Shown here one piece after another: positions 17,254 through 27,600 of a stretch of 35,069 bases of DNA; position 1 is the first letter of the stretch; each line of letters starts with the position of its first letter. The notes beneath the pieces are model-generated. The model was not told the DNA's origin, made no database searches, and saw only the letters and a list, made by a program, of their open reading frames with translations. The stretch is taken from assembly GCA_947441055.1 (NCBI GenBank), contig CANETC010000012.1:1-35069 (forward strand), written 5' to 3'. The translations under genes were made by a program, and so were the position numbers. Origin of the DNA: Cytophagaceae bacterium. GTDB taxonomy: Bacteria > Bacteroidota > Bacteroidia > Cytophagales > Flexibacteraceae.

Positions 17254-18270
17254 ATGAAATCCGTCTTTCCCCTTTTTCTGATATTCTGCACGCTTTGCCT
17301 GCAGGCCCAAATACGAATTGTCGAAACCAATACAAAAGCATCCTTCCGGGCAATGTCGGTGGTAGACGACCAGGTCGCTTGGCTTGCTGGAACTCAGGGT
17401 ACGGTGGGCCGCTCGGTTTCGGGAGGCAAGACATGGATATTTTCCACCATTCCGGGTTTTGAAAGCAGCGATTTCCGCACACTGTATGCCTTCGATTCCC
17501 TCAGAGCCATTGCCGCCAATGCCGGAAGTCCGGCTGTGATTCTCAGCACAGACAATGGCGGCAAAACATGGCAGGAGGTTTACCGCAATCCCCACAAAGA
17601 TGCCTTTCTGGACGGGGTAGATTTCTGGGATGAGAATCGGGGAATAATGTATGGCGATCCAATAAACAGAAGCATGCTGCTTTTGAAAACCAGCGACGGA
17701 GGTCGTACCTGGGTGGAAGCATCCGAAAACCAAAGACCAAAGCTTGATTCGGGCGAAGCTTCCTTTGCTGCCAGCGGCACCAACATCAAACTTTGGGACA
17801 AAAAGAAAGTTGCCATTGCCACAGGCGGCTTGAAATCGCGGATCTGGTTTTCTAAAAATGAAGGGAAATCTTGGAAAAAGATTCCGGTTCCGATCATTCA
17901 GGGGACCGACAGCCGCGGAATTTTCTCCCTCTTCATTCAGAATCATAATTGGGTGGTAGCAGGTGGAGATTACAAATCCGACACCCTAAAAAAAGACCAT
18001 GTTTATCTTTCTACTGACGAGGGCAAAACCTGGGTTTTCCCCAAAAAACCAACTGGTGGTTACCGGGAATGCATTGGCCTTGTCGGTGAAAGGTCACTTC
18101 TGGCAGCAGGTCCAAGCGGGGTAGATTTTTCAGAGGATGGTGGCAAAACCTGGACGCTGATTTCAGAGCAAAAAGGCTTTCATTTGGTCAAAAAGGCCCG
18201 AAAAGGAAAACTGGTGTTGCTGGCGGGAGGCAAGGGTTTGATTGGGATTTTTGTCAAGAAAAACCTATAA
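17254..18270 (+). CDS. Secreted BNR/Ycf48-like beta-propeller protein
   Basis: Signal MKSVFPLFLIFCTLCLQAQ followed by repeated SxDGGKTW-type motifs (STDNGGKTWQEV, TSDGGRTWVEA, SKNEGKSWKKI, STDEGKTWVFP, SEDGGKTWTLI). Confidence 0.88.
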   Translation: MKSVFPLFLIFCTLCLQAQIRIVETNTKASFRAMSVVDDQVAWLAGTQGTVGRSVSGGKTWIFSTIPGFESSDFRTLYAFDSLRAIAANAGSPAVILSTDNGGKTWQEVYRNPHKDAFLDGVDFWDENRGIMYGDPINRSMLLLKTSDGGRTWVEASENQRPKLDSGEASFAASGTNIKLWDKKKVAIATGGLKSRIWFSKNEGKSWKKIPVPIIQGTDSRGIFSLFIQNHNWVVAGGDYKSDTLKKDHVYLSTDEGKTWVFPKKPTGGYRECIGLVGERSLLAAGPSGVDFSEDGGKTWTLISEQKGFHLVKKARKGKLVLLAGGKGLIGIFVKKNL

Positions 18271-18293
18271 GGTTTTGAAAACCTTATAGGTTT
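18261..18293. repeat. Long perfect palindrome AAACCTATAAGGTTTT-G-AAAACCTTATAGGTTT (REP-like)
   Basis: 16-bp perfect inverted arms with one central base; contains the stop codon (18268-18270) of the upstream CDS. Confidence 0.8.
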
Positions 18294-18315
18294 AATAATT
18301 ACCGCCCTAAAAAAA

Positions 18316-19566
18316 CTATTTACTTCTGATCGCATCCACTGGGTTCAGGCCAGCGGCATGAATGGCAGGAGCAAGCCCAGAAATCAATCCAATTCCGGCA
18401 CTCAATAAAAGGCCTGTTACGATGTTTCCTGTGGTGAGTACAATTTTAAAATCATCCATCGGAATTAAGGTCAGGGATGAAACCAGCAGAAGTCCAGCCA
18501 AACCGCCGATTAAACTAAGGAAAACTGCTTCGAACAAGAATTGATTTAGAATAAAGGAATTGCGGGCGCCGAGTGACTTCTGAATTCCGATGATGCTGGT
18601 GCGCTCCTTTACGGAAACAAACATGATGTTGGCAATTCCGAAACCACCTACCAGAATGGAAAAACTTCCAATAATGGCACCAGCCAAACTCACAGCATCA
18701 AAAATTCCGGTGATGGCTTTGGCAATCATTTCTGGTCGGTTGATGGCGAAGTTGTCATCCTCAAAAGATTTCAATCCACGCCGGTTCCGCATCAAACCAC
18801 GCACCTCCCCTTCAAGCCATTGCAATCCGGGATCGGTTTTCTTTCCCTTGATGCAAATCACAGGTTCAATCCAGCCGGAACTCACAGGATACATTTCAGC
18901 AAAAGCTGGATACGGAATCAAACAGGTAATGTCGTTGCTTGGAGCGCCAATCAGGTTGTCACCTTGTTTTTCCATCACACCAATCACAGAGAAACGCTTT
19001 CCTTTTACCGTAATCGTTTGTCCGATGGGCGATTGCTCAGGAAAAATCGTTTTGGCCATGTCCTGACCAATGATGGCAAAGCGGCTGTTGTTTTCAGTTT
19101 CACGCTGCGTAAAATATCGTCCTTCTTTTAACCTGACATCACTTACCTGATTGAAATAATAGGTAATGCCCGTTACATTGATGTCGTCCATGGAATTGTT
19201 TCCATGTTTCACAAGCCGTCCTTCCTTGGAAGCGAAAAGTGAAATCGCCTGGGCATTCTGCAAATTCTTTTCTAGGTATTTGAAGTCCTTTACAGAAGAA
19301 ACAGGTCTGTTTACAAACTTATACCAGGGATACTTCCCTTCAAAAATCCACGGCCATTTCTGAACCCGAAGCACCTTATCCCCAAGGAATGACATGCTTT
19401 GCCGGATGTTCAGTTCAAGGGAATCCACCATGGTAAACACGGCGATGATGGCAAAAATTCCCACTGTTACGCCCAGCAAGGAAAGCAGGGTCCGAAGCAA
19501 ATTGGCCCGCAGCGCACTCATGGCAAAGGCCATGCTTTCAAAGAAAAGAAAAATCGTTTTTTTCAC
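18316..19566 (-). CDS. ABC transporter permease, MacB/FtsX type
   Basis: MSALRANLLRTLLSLLGVTVGIFAIIAVFTMVDSL, periplasmic domain with FAIIGQDMAKTIFPEQSPIGQTITVKGKRFSVIGVM, C-terminal VSVKERTSIIGIQKSLGARNSFILNQFLFEAVFLSLIGG...NPVDAIRSK. Confidence 0.95.
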   Translation of the reverse strand: MKKTIFLFFESMAFAMSALRANLLRTLLSLLGVTVGIFAIIAVFTMVDSLELNIRQSMSFLGDKVLRVQKWPWIFEGKYPWYKFVNRPVSSVKDFKYLEKNLQNAQAISLFASKEGRLVKHGNNSMDDINVTGITYYFNQVSDVRLKEGRYFTQRETENNSRFAIIGQDMAKTIFPEQSPIGQTITVKGKRFSVIGVMEKQGDNLIGAPSNDITCLIPYPAFAEMYPVSSGWIEPVICIKGKKTDPGLQWLEGEVRGLMRNRRGLKSFEDDNFAINRPEMIAKAITGIFDAVSLAGAIIGSFSILVGGFGIANIMFVSVKERTSIIGIQKSLGARNSFILNQFLFEAVFLSLIGGLAGLLLVSSLTLIPMDDFKIVLTTGNIVTGLLLSAGIGLISGLAPAIHAAGLNPVDAIRSK

Positions 19567-19577
19567 GGTGTCAAAAC

Positions 19578-19609
19578 CAAATCTACATCCACGAACCGGT
19601 CTTTCCCAA
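19578..19609 (-). promoter_or_regulatory. Bacteroidota-type promoter (TTGG - 20 bp - TAGATTTG) of the ABC permease
   Basis: On the minus strand TTGG (19609..19606), 20-bp spacer, TAGATTTG (19585..19578) just upstream of the permease start. Confidence 0.5.
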
Positions 19610-19713
19610 GACAGTTTTGGAAAAAGAATTGATTCGGCACGGCCAACGGAAAGAATTAAGGATATTCAGACAGAATTAATTCTTTTTTATGAGGTTTGCA
19701 GAGGAATAAATTC

Positions 19714-20739
19714 ATGGCACAGACAGTTCAAGGCATTCTCGATGAAATGAAGAAGGGCGTTTTTCGGCCCCTGTATTTCCTGCAGGGCGAAGAGCCATTT
19801 TACATCGACCAATTAAGCAATTACATTGAGGAAAATGCCCTTGAGCAATCTGAAAGGGGTTTCAACCAGATTATCTTGTATGGAAAAGATACGAGCCTAG
19901 GCAATGTAATGGTGCAAGCCAGGCGATTTCCCATGATGGCACAGCGCCAACTTGTAGTCGTTAGAGAGGCTCAGGAAATTTCGGATTTCAACAAAAAAGA
20001 ATCCCAGGACCTGCTTCTAAAATATGCCGAAAATCCTGTACCGAGTACCATTCTGGTTTTTGCCTACAAATACAAGAAACTCGACGGCCGAAAGGAACTG
20101 GGTAAAATCCTGGACAAAAAAGCAGTGCTGGTAACATCGGAAAAGGTAAAGGATTATAAACTCACAGAGTGGATTACGGCTTACCTGAGAAGCATTGGAC
20201 TTCAGGCATCTTCGGGAGCCGCGCAGCTTTTGTCTGACCACATCGGCAACGACCTGAGTCGCATTGCCGGGGAGCTTGAAAAAGTGCGGATCGGATTGAA
20301 AGAAGGCCAGGAACTGAGCAGGGATATCATTCTGGAAAAAATTGGCATCAGCAAGGAGTACAATGTCTTCGAACTTCAAAATGCCATTGCAACCCGGAAT
20401 CTGGCAAGGGCACTTCGGATTACAGATTACTTCGTTGCCAACCCAAAAGCGGCTGCCATGATTCCGAACCTGGCCATGTTGTACAACTTTTTTAGCAAGC
20501 TCCTCATGATCCACGATTCACCTGGAATCCGGGATGAAGATCTGGCCGGCAGAATTGGAATCCATCCCTATGTTTTCAAGGAATTCCGCAGTGCTGCGGG
20601 CAGGTTTAATAAAGTTCAGGTCATTCATGCCATGCACCACATCCGGGTTGCCGATGGACAAGCCAAAGGCCTGGAATCAGGCGAAAAAGACGAAAAGGCC
20701 ATTTACCGGGAGTTGCTGATTCATTTGTTGAGAAGCTAG
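19714..20739 (+). CDS. holA: DNA polymerase III subunit delta
   Basis: Start reassigned to MAQTVQGILDEMKKGVFRPLYFLQGEEPFYIDQLSNYIE; SAAQLLSDHIGNDLSRIAGELEKV and KEYNVFELQNAIATRNLARALRI are HolA-type motifs. Confidence 0.93.
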   Translation: MAQTVQGILDEMKKGVFRPLYFLQGEEPFYIDQLSNYIEENALEQSERGFNQIILYGKDTSLGNVMVQARRFPMMAQRQLVVVREAQEISDFNKKESQDLLLKYAENPVPSTILVFAYKYKKLDGRKELGKILDKKAVLVTSEKVKDYKLTEWITAYLRSIGLQASSGAAQLLSDHIGNDLSRIAGELEKVRIGLKEGQELSRDIILEKIGISKEYNVFELQNAIATRNLARALRITDYFVANPKAAAMIPNLAMLYNFFSKLLMIHDSPGIRDEDLAGRIGIHPYVFKEFRSAAGRFNKVQVIHAMHHIRVADGQAKGLESGEKDEKAIYRELLIHLLRS

Positions 20740-20871
20740 AAAAGGCCCAGCAAATGATACTTGGTGTCAGGCTAGGGAATTGAAGACTACTGAGAATCAC
20801 AACAAATACCCATTGCTACAATTAGCATATTTCGTATCTCGATTCGGATAAATACGGATATTTTGTGGGCT

Positions 20872-21023
20872 TGATTATCCAGACATTGAAACTTGATTTT
20901 GGGATAATAATTAGAATCAATGGAATCAGCGTCTGGACTATGATTATGCTGATTATATGATTAACTATGATTTAGGAACAATCAGGAAAATCAGGGCAAT
21001 CATAAAAATCAGAGTCTGGACTA
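20872..21023. repeat. Degenerate GTCTGGA / ATCA-rich repeat element
   Basis: GTCTGGACTA occurs at 20931-20940 and 21014-21023, with an inverted partner TGATTATCCAGAC near 20872-20884. Intervening DNA is built from near-repeats of ATCAGGAAAATCA / GATTATGCTGATTATATGATTA. Confidence 0.45.
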
Positions 21024-21074
21024 TTTGAAAAAGAAATTCAAGGAAAATCCGACCAAACAAAATTTCGTTTCTCT

Positions 21075-21103
21075 GGCACCAGAGGTGCCTGATATCAATA
21101 GAA
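21075..21103 (+). repeat. Hairpin-plus-tail REP-like element (GGCACC-AGA-GGTGCC TGATATCAATAGAA)
   Basis: Perfect 6-bp arms and 3-nt loop followed by TGATATCAATAGAA, in non-coding DNA between holA and sufE. Confidence 0.4.
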
Positions 21104-21140
21104 TTTGAATATTAAGGAAGGAGGCTTCGCTTAAAGCAAT

Positions 21141-21569
21141 CTACCCCTGCACCCCAAACGCCAAAGCAAAAAATTTCATTTGCTTTACCATCGCAAGAAG
21201 CCCATTGGATCGTGTCTGAGCAAGGTGCTGTGTCATGCCGATTTCGTCGATAAAAAACAGATTGGCTGAGGAAATTTCTTGCGGGCGATGACCCGAAAGA
21301 ACGCGAAGCAGCAAGCCCACAAGGCCTTTTACAATGATGGCATCGCTGTCGCCCTCAAAAAACAAAAGGCCATTTTCCATTCGGGCTGTAAGCCAAACCT
21401 GCGACTGACAACCCCTTACTAGGTTGTCCTCTGTCCTGGAAGCGTCCGACAAACCGGGATTCTTTTTGCCGATGTCAATGATGTATTCGTAGCGGTCAGT
21501 CCAGTCGTCAAAGAGGGAGAACTCCTCCACAATTTCTGTCTGAATTTCATCAATTGATTTGTTTGCCAT
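21141..21569 (-). CDS. sufE: SufE family Fe-S assembly protein
   Basis: Start reassigned to MANKSIDEIQTEIVEEFSLFDDWTDRYEYIIDIGK; NLVRGCQSQVWL (catalytic Cys region), DSDAIIVKGLVGLLLRVLSGH. The longer ORF start lies inside the terminator at 21624-21651. Confidence 0.95.
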   Translation of the reverse strand: MANKSIDEIQTEIVEEFSLFDDWTDRYEYIIDIGKKNPGLSDASRTEDNLVRGCQSQVWLTARMENGLLFFEGDSDAIIVKGLVGLLLRVLSGHRPQEISSANLFFIDEIGMTQHLAQTRSNGLLAMVKQMKFFALAFGVQG

Positions 21570-21623
21570 AGTTGTACAAAAAAAGAAAGAAGCGACCTGA
21601 AAGCCAACCAGGATTAAAAAAAA

Positions 21624-21651
21624 GAAGGCTGCTCTCGATGGGGCAGCCTTC
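21624..21651 (-). terminator. Rho-independent terminator of the giant repeat gene
   Basis: GAAGGCTGC / GCAGCCTTC 9-bp stem; on the minus strand it is followed by a run of T. Confidence 0.8.
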
Positions 21652-21672
21652 TGCATTCATAAGTTTTGAAAT

Positions 21673-24600
21673 TTATCTTTCAATCATCACCCAACCGGAT
21701 TTTCCTTCAAGTCCCTGCATGTCGAGTCTCCAGAAATAGTTTCCAATTTCGAGGTCTTTGCCATCCCAGTCGTTCTTGTAATCGCTTGAGGAGAATACCT
21801 CTTTGCCCCAGCGATCTTTCACCACAAAGCGACTTCCGGCAGGCAGATTGCGGATTTCAAATTTGTCGTTGAGTTCATCTCCGTTTGGTGTGAAAAGTGT
21901 AGGCACAAATATATCCTCATCCTCCTCGCATTCAATTTCATTGGTAACCACACAACCGGTATCGTCCTGCACCCGAATGCTGTACGATCCTGGATTGAGT
22001 TTGCGGAAAAGAGAATCGCCCTTATAGCTGAATTGCGCGCCACCATTGAATGAAACCAGATATGGTTTAAATCCACCGGTAATTGAATCCAGCAAAACAC
22101 CGCCAAGTCTAAATCCTTGTGCGGATTTACGGAACATTCTTGCAGAAATGATGATTTCCGGTGGCTGACTTAAACTGAAAGGAATAGACTTACTTCCACT
22201 GCAAAGGCCAAATTGCCGAACTTCAAGATTGAAGTCGCCAGCCGGAATTCCACCCAATTCAAAAGTTGAATTCTGGAAATAACTTCCCTCCAAAGTATCT
22301 TGGGCAACAACTTCATCAGAACCAATTCGCTTCACCGTCAACACAATTGGACCAGTTCCCCGAATTTCAGAAAGCGTAACAGATCCGGAGGCTTCGCCAT
22401 AACAAATGATGTTTTTCGAACTGAATGCATTCTGAAGTGGCGCCTGACCGGGCTGCACAAAGCTGGTGTCATAATTACATCCACCGTCCGGACCATTGTC
22501 GCGGATTTTCAGGCTGTAAAATTCTCCCGGAGCTCGGGCAGTCAGCCCTGTGATTTTGAGCGTATCATTTATGCCGGAAACGAGTACAAAGTTTGTAAAC
22601 TGCCCTGCCAGACTATCAAATGAGAACCGGTATGGCCTTTGTCCGCCACTGAGGGCAAACACTGCTTCTCCGTCGAAGTTGTTGCAAGTGCTTTCCTTAA
22701 ACCGAACCAGATTGAAGCGCAAAGGCTGGCTTGGGAGCAATGCCCGGATGTACACATTTTCACAACCAGCTGCGCCCGAAGCATCTTTGATACTGATGCT
22801 GTAAAGTCCGGTCGAAAGGCCGCTGAAAACGGTGTCGCTTTGCGTTGCCACAACTTCACCAAAACCATTTGTAAGTGTAAACAAGTATGGCGCCTGCCCA
22901 CCCGAAATTCCGGATAGACGGATGATGCCGTTTGTATCCCCGATGCAAGGACTAATCAGGTTGATATTCCCAATTACAGGACGATCTACTGGAACCAGGA
23001 TGGAATCAAGAATGAAACATCCTTTGGAATCTGTGATTCGAACGATGAGAAGTCCACTTCCAAGATTGCTGATGATGCTATCGGAAGGAAGCGAGAAATT
23101 ATCAAAGCCAGTCGAATCCGGAAGTTGGTACTGGAAAGCATACGGAGAAGTTCCGCCGGCGAGACCAGTAATTTTTACTTTTCCAGTGTTGCCGATACAA
23201 GAACTTGTGTCTGTCAGCTGAAGTCCAAATACAAGTTGCGCGGGCTCTGGAACCAAAATCTGGTTGGAATCTACACAACCGGTTTTCAGGTCGCGGATAT
23301 AGACGAAGGCCAATCCGGCAGCGAAGCCTTCCAATGTGTCGCCAGCCTGAACCGGAACATATGAATCTGGAGCGCCGCTTAAGCTCACCTGATAAAGCCC
23401 GGAGCCATGCAAAATACTGTCCACTTTCAACTTCGCATCGGATCCTCCATGGCAATTCACCCCGGAAAGGAGGCTTATAAATCCATTCACCGGATCTTTG
23501 CGGGTAATAATTTTGGTAATGTTGGTAATGCATCCCGTAATCGTATCCTTTACGCGAATCTGGAATGTATCCGGAACAAGGTTTTCAAAAAGTGTCTGGC
23601 TGCTGAAGGCAGGATATCCCGGAACGAGGCTATACAAATACTTGCCTGAATTACCGGAACCATCTTCTACACCGATTACTTCAATCATGCCATCGGCGGT
23701 ATCTACACAAGAGCAGGAATTCTCGAAAGCCAGGTTCACGGCATAGTTATGCTGAGAAACCACATTTACATTCCGGAGGGTATCCACACATTGGGTGATG
23801 GTATCCCTAACGGTAAGTATGTAATTGCCCGGCAAGAGGTTCGTAAATACTGAAGCACTTGTATCATTAGAAAATAGGGGAAGTAAATGGTACACATATG
23901 CGCCCGTACCTCCTGTAACAGTTGCAGTGATTTTTCCATCTGCATTCGAGGCGCAGCTTAGGTTTTGAACTTCAGCCCGTAAATCCAAAGCGCAAGGCAA
24001 ACACCTTGGGTCATTTGCTGGCAAGAATTGTAATACATAATTGATGGTGCTGTCAATTCCCGCAGGACCATTGGTTGCCAAACAAGTAAGCGATGAATCA
24101 AACTTCACTACTGCACGAATCCGAACGGTGCCGGAAAGTCCGGTGAAAGTGTAAGTGGTATCTGTTCCGCTGGATTTTAAGGTATCATTTGCATACCACT
24201 CCACATTGAATGGCACCTCCAAATTAGTTCCCAAAGCATAAGTAACAGGCGTACCAGGACAAAGGAACACATTGTTTGCTGGTGAGGTAAGCCTCAGACT
24301 ATCCTTTACAGTGCTTAACGGCGAGGTATAAACAAGGATTGTACCAGAGGTATCCACAGATTTGCTCAGACATTGGGTACCGGACAAGGCTGTCATTACG
24401 ACCTGCACTGTATCAACTGCCTGAAGCGGCACATAGCTTAAAATATCTGAGGTTTGGCTAGGTTGCTCAACTCCATTGACCAACCAGGTATAGGTAACAT
24501 CTGGAACAAAGGCAGGATTCTGCGCCTGAACAACCGCAAGGCCACCAGCACAAACCAAGGTATCAATCCCAACAATGCCAGCGACCAGCTCAGCACCAAC

Positions 24601-27600
24601 CGGAGTTACTTGTATGGAAATAATCTGGCTTTGTGCATTTCCTGGATTAAAGCAGTTGGGATCAGGAGCAACTTCTACATAAACAAAATCTGCATTATTC
24701 AAATTTGGAATATTCTGAACTGGACCAGAATTCGAGTAAAAAGAACCATTTACATACCAGTTGTACACCATACCAGGAACATCTGGCGTGGTGATGGCGG
24801 TAAATTTAACTGTGTCACCCGAGCAGATTTTATTGGTATCTGCCGTCATCGAAAGCGCATACTGGAATTTAATTGCCTCAATTGTGAAAACGGCAGCGGC
24901 TGCACACAAATTGGTGTCGTACAAGATCATACTGTAGGAACCAGGAGGTAAATTTGAAATAGTGGAATCGGATGCAAGCGTATCGCTACGGAATGCATTT
25001 CCGTTTAGAAGCAAATCATAAGTGTAAGGCTTGCCATTTCCACCTACCAAGAAAGTAACCTTCGCCGTTCCGGCCGAATCTCCGCAAGCGCTCTGCGCTG
25101 TTCCCTGAATCAGGAATTGCAGTGGATCTGGTCCGGTGATGGTGATGGAAGTATCAAGATCACAGGATCTGTTGCCCTTAATTCGCAGCAAATAAGTTCC
25201 CACAGAAAGATTGGAAATTGTTTGCCCTGCGATTAATGGCTGGTAATCTGTCATTATACCCGGAATGAAATACGAGTAAGTGTCGGAGCCTGCGAGGGAA
25301 TCAATGGTGATAGACCCATTGTTGTTGCCAGCACAAGTAATAGGTTGAATTTTTCCAAGATAAAGTTCAACCGGTGTGCGCAGATTGATTAAAATTCCAG
25401 AAACACTTGTAACACAACCTTCTGAACTGAGAACACTTACCTTGTAAGCGCCTGCTTTTATGCCAGTGAATGTGGTGTCGTTTCCAGAAACCACCAGGGT
25501 ATCGCTGTAAATTGTTCGAATGGTATCAGTGCCGGCAATCAGCGTATCTCCACTAAGAATTACCGTGTAAGGCCCAACAACTCCACCCAAAGAAACCGAA
25601 ACAGAGCCAACTGAATCGCAGTCATTGGCCAAAGTGGTTACGGCAGCAGATAAGGCATAAATTGAGCCGATAAAATCGCTAACTGTGTCCTTACACTGTG
25701 TGGTTAAATCCTGTATTACAACCGTAAATGGACCTATTGGCTGACTTGGGAAAATTTGTAAAAACTGCGTTTGATTGAGTGTATCGTTTCCGTTCAATAT
25801 ATATTGAAAAGGCCCAATTCCACCAGAAGTTACAATCGCGAAAGCACGGCCATCATTTAGACCAGGACAATAAACAGGATTGGAAGCCGCTTCAGCTTTC
25901 AGTTCACAAGGACCACAGAAAATTGGCTTTTTGATTTCCACATCTCTTGAATCAAAACAGAAACCATCTGTAACCGACACCCTATAAATTCCAGATGGAA
26001 GGCTATCAGCAGAAAGGCTGTCCGAAACCACGATTCCAGAACTCAGTGAAGCAATTGAAATAGAATAATTGCTCGAAACGCCACTTAAGTTTACCACGAT
26101 TTGGCCATCATTATTGGCACAAGTTGGATTTGTTCCAAGCGCTGAAATCGTGAAAGGCACAGGTGATTTCCGGAGCTCATAATCTTTACTTGCGGAGCAT
26201 CCATTCTCACTTACCACCACGCGGTAATTTCCAGCAGGAATATTGCGAAGGGTGTCGTCGTTGCCAACAAGATTTCCACTTGTGATGCTGAACCAGGTGT
26301 AGCTGGCATCCATTGCACCAATTGCACAGGCAACAAGCGCACCATCGGAAGAGAAACATGTTGTTGGCTGAACCTCGTAAACGAAAATTGGAATGTTGCA
26401 GGCTGTATCGCACACATTGGCCTTCGGCACAAAAACCAGAATGGTATCTGAACAGGCAGTTCCAGACACGACCACCCGATAATTTCCAGAACTTAAATTT
26501 GTCTGTGATTTTCCGCTGGCAGAAAAGGCTGGGTCGCCTGTTTTTGTCCAGGTATAATTGAGGCCAGCGATTGCCAGACTGTCGTAAATGGTGGCAACAC
26601 CTCCAACATCAATACAATTTGCAGAGTCTACCATTGCATAAAGACCAAGGCCCGTTCCATCGGGTATCGTTATGTTGAGGCTGAAAGAGCAAAAACAATC
26701 TGCATTGTTGATGGTATCGGAAACCACAAGTTGATAAGTACCTGCCGGGACATTTTCCAGTTTAAAGGTTCTCGATAATGGCACTTCATTTTGGAACCAG
26801 CGAATTTTCAAACCGGCAAAGCGGGCAGAATCACGAAGGATGATGGCACCGTCCCTACCTCCACAAGCGGAAGGGCGACGAATTGAATCATTTACGGAAG
26901 CACGAACCCCAAGTGTTATTTCCTGGCTCTTATCAGAACCCACACCATTGTTGGTGTTCAAGCATGTATAGAATGGTTCAAAACGGACAATTGCCCGGAT
27001 TCTATCGCCCGGCTTGAGATAGCTTATGGTAAGGAAAGTATCAGTTTTGGTAATCAACAATGTATCATCTCTATACCAGTCTACCTCAAATGGCACACGG
27101 CCTTTCAGGTTGGTCTTTAAGCCAAAAGTGACTGGCGTGTTGCGGCAGATTAGGTCTGAGTCTGCAGGACTTACGACAAAAATGCTGTCACGGATGGTTA
27201 CAGAAAGCAACTTGGTAACCAAAATCGGCTCAGAAATATCTGTCAGAATTGGTAGACATCCTGCGCCAGAACTTGCCGTTAAGCGCACTTGTACATTGCT
27301 TTGAGCGGCACTTGGCGAATACACAAAAGTGGATCCGGTCTGGCCTGCAACAGGTAAACCATCCACAAGCCAGCCATATTGGATATTCGGGATGCCGTTT
27401 ACATTAAGCGCCTGAAAAGTAACGGACTGACCTTCACAAACCGTTGTGTTGCTGATTGCAGAAATACCGGCATCCACCGTTGTTCCACTTGGAGTAACGG
27501 CAATTGGACCACTATTTTGAATTAGAAAAGTCTGGTTAAAGCAATTTCCATCTGGGAAAATCCGAACCTGAATGGACTCACCATTACCAAGGTTACTCAG

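Noticed and set aside
17116-17946. 276-aa minus-strand ORF opposite the Ycf48-like gene
   Set aside because: Low-complexity antisense reading of a clear plus-strand CDS; no recognisable domain.
24454-24951. 165-aa plus-strand ORF inside the giant gene (and many similar ones)
   Set aside because: Antisense shadows of the repeat gene; no initiation signals or domains.
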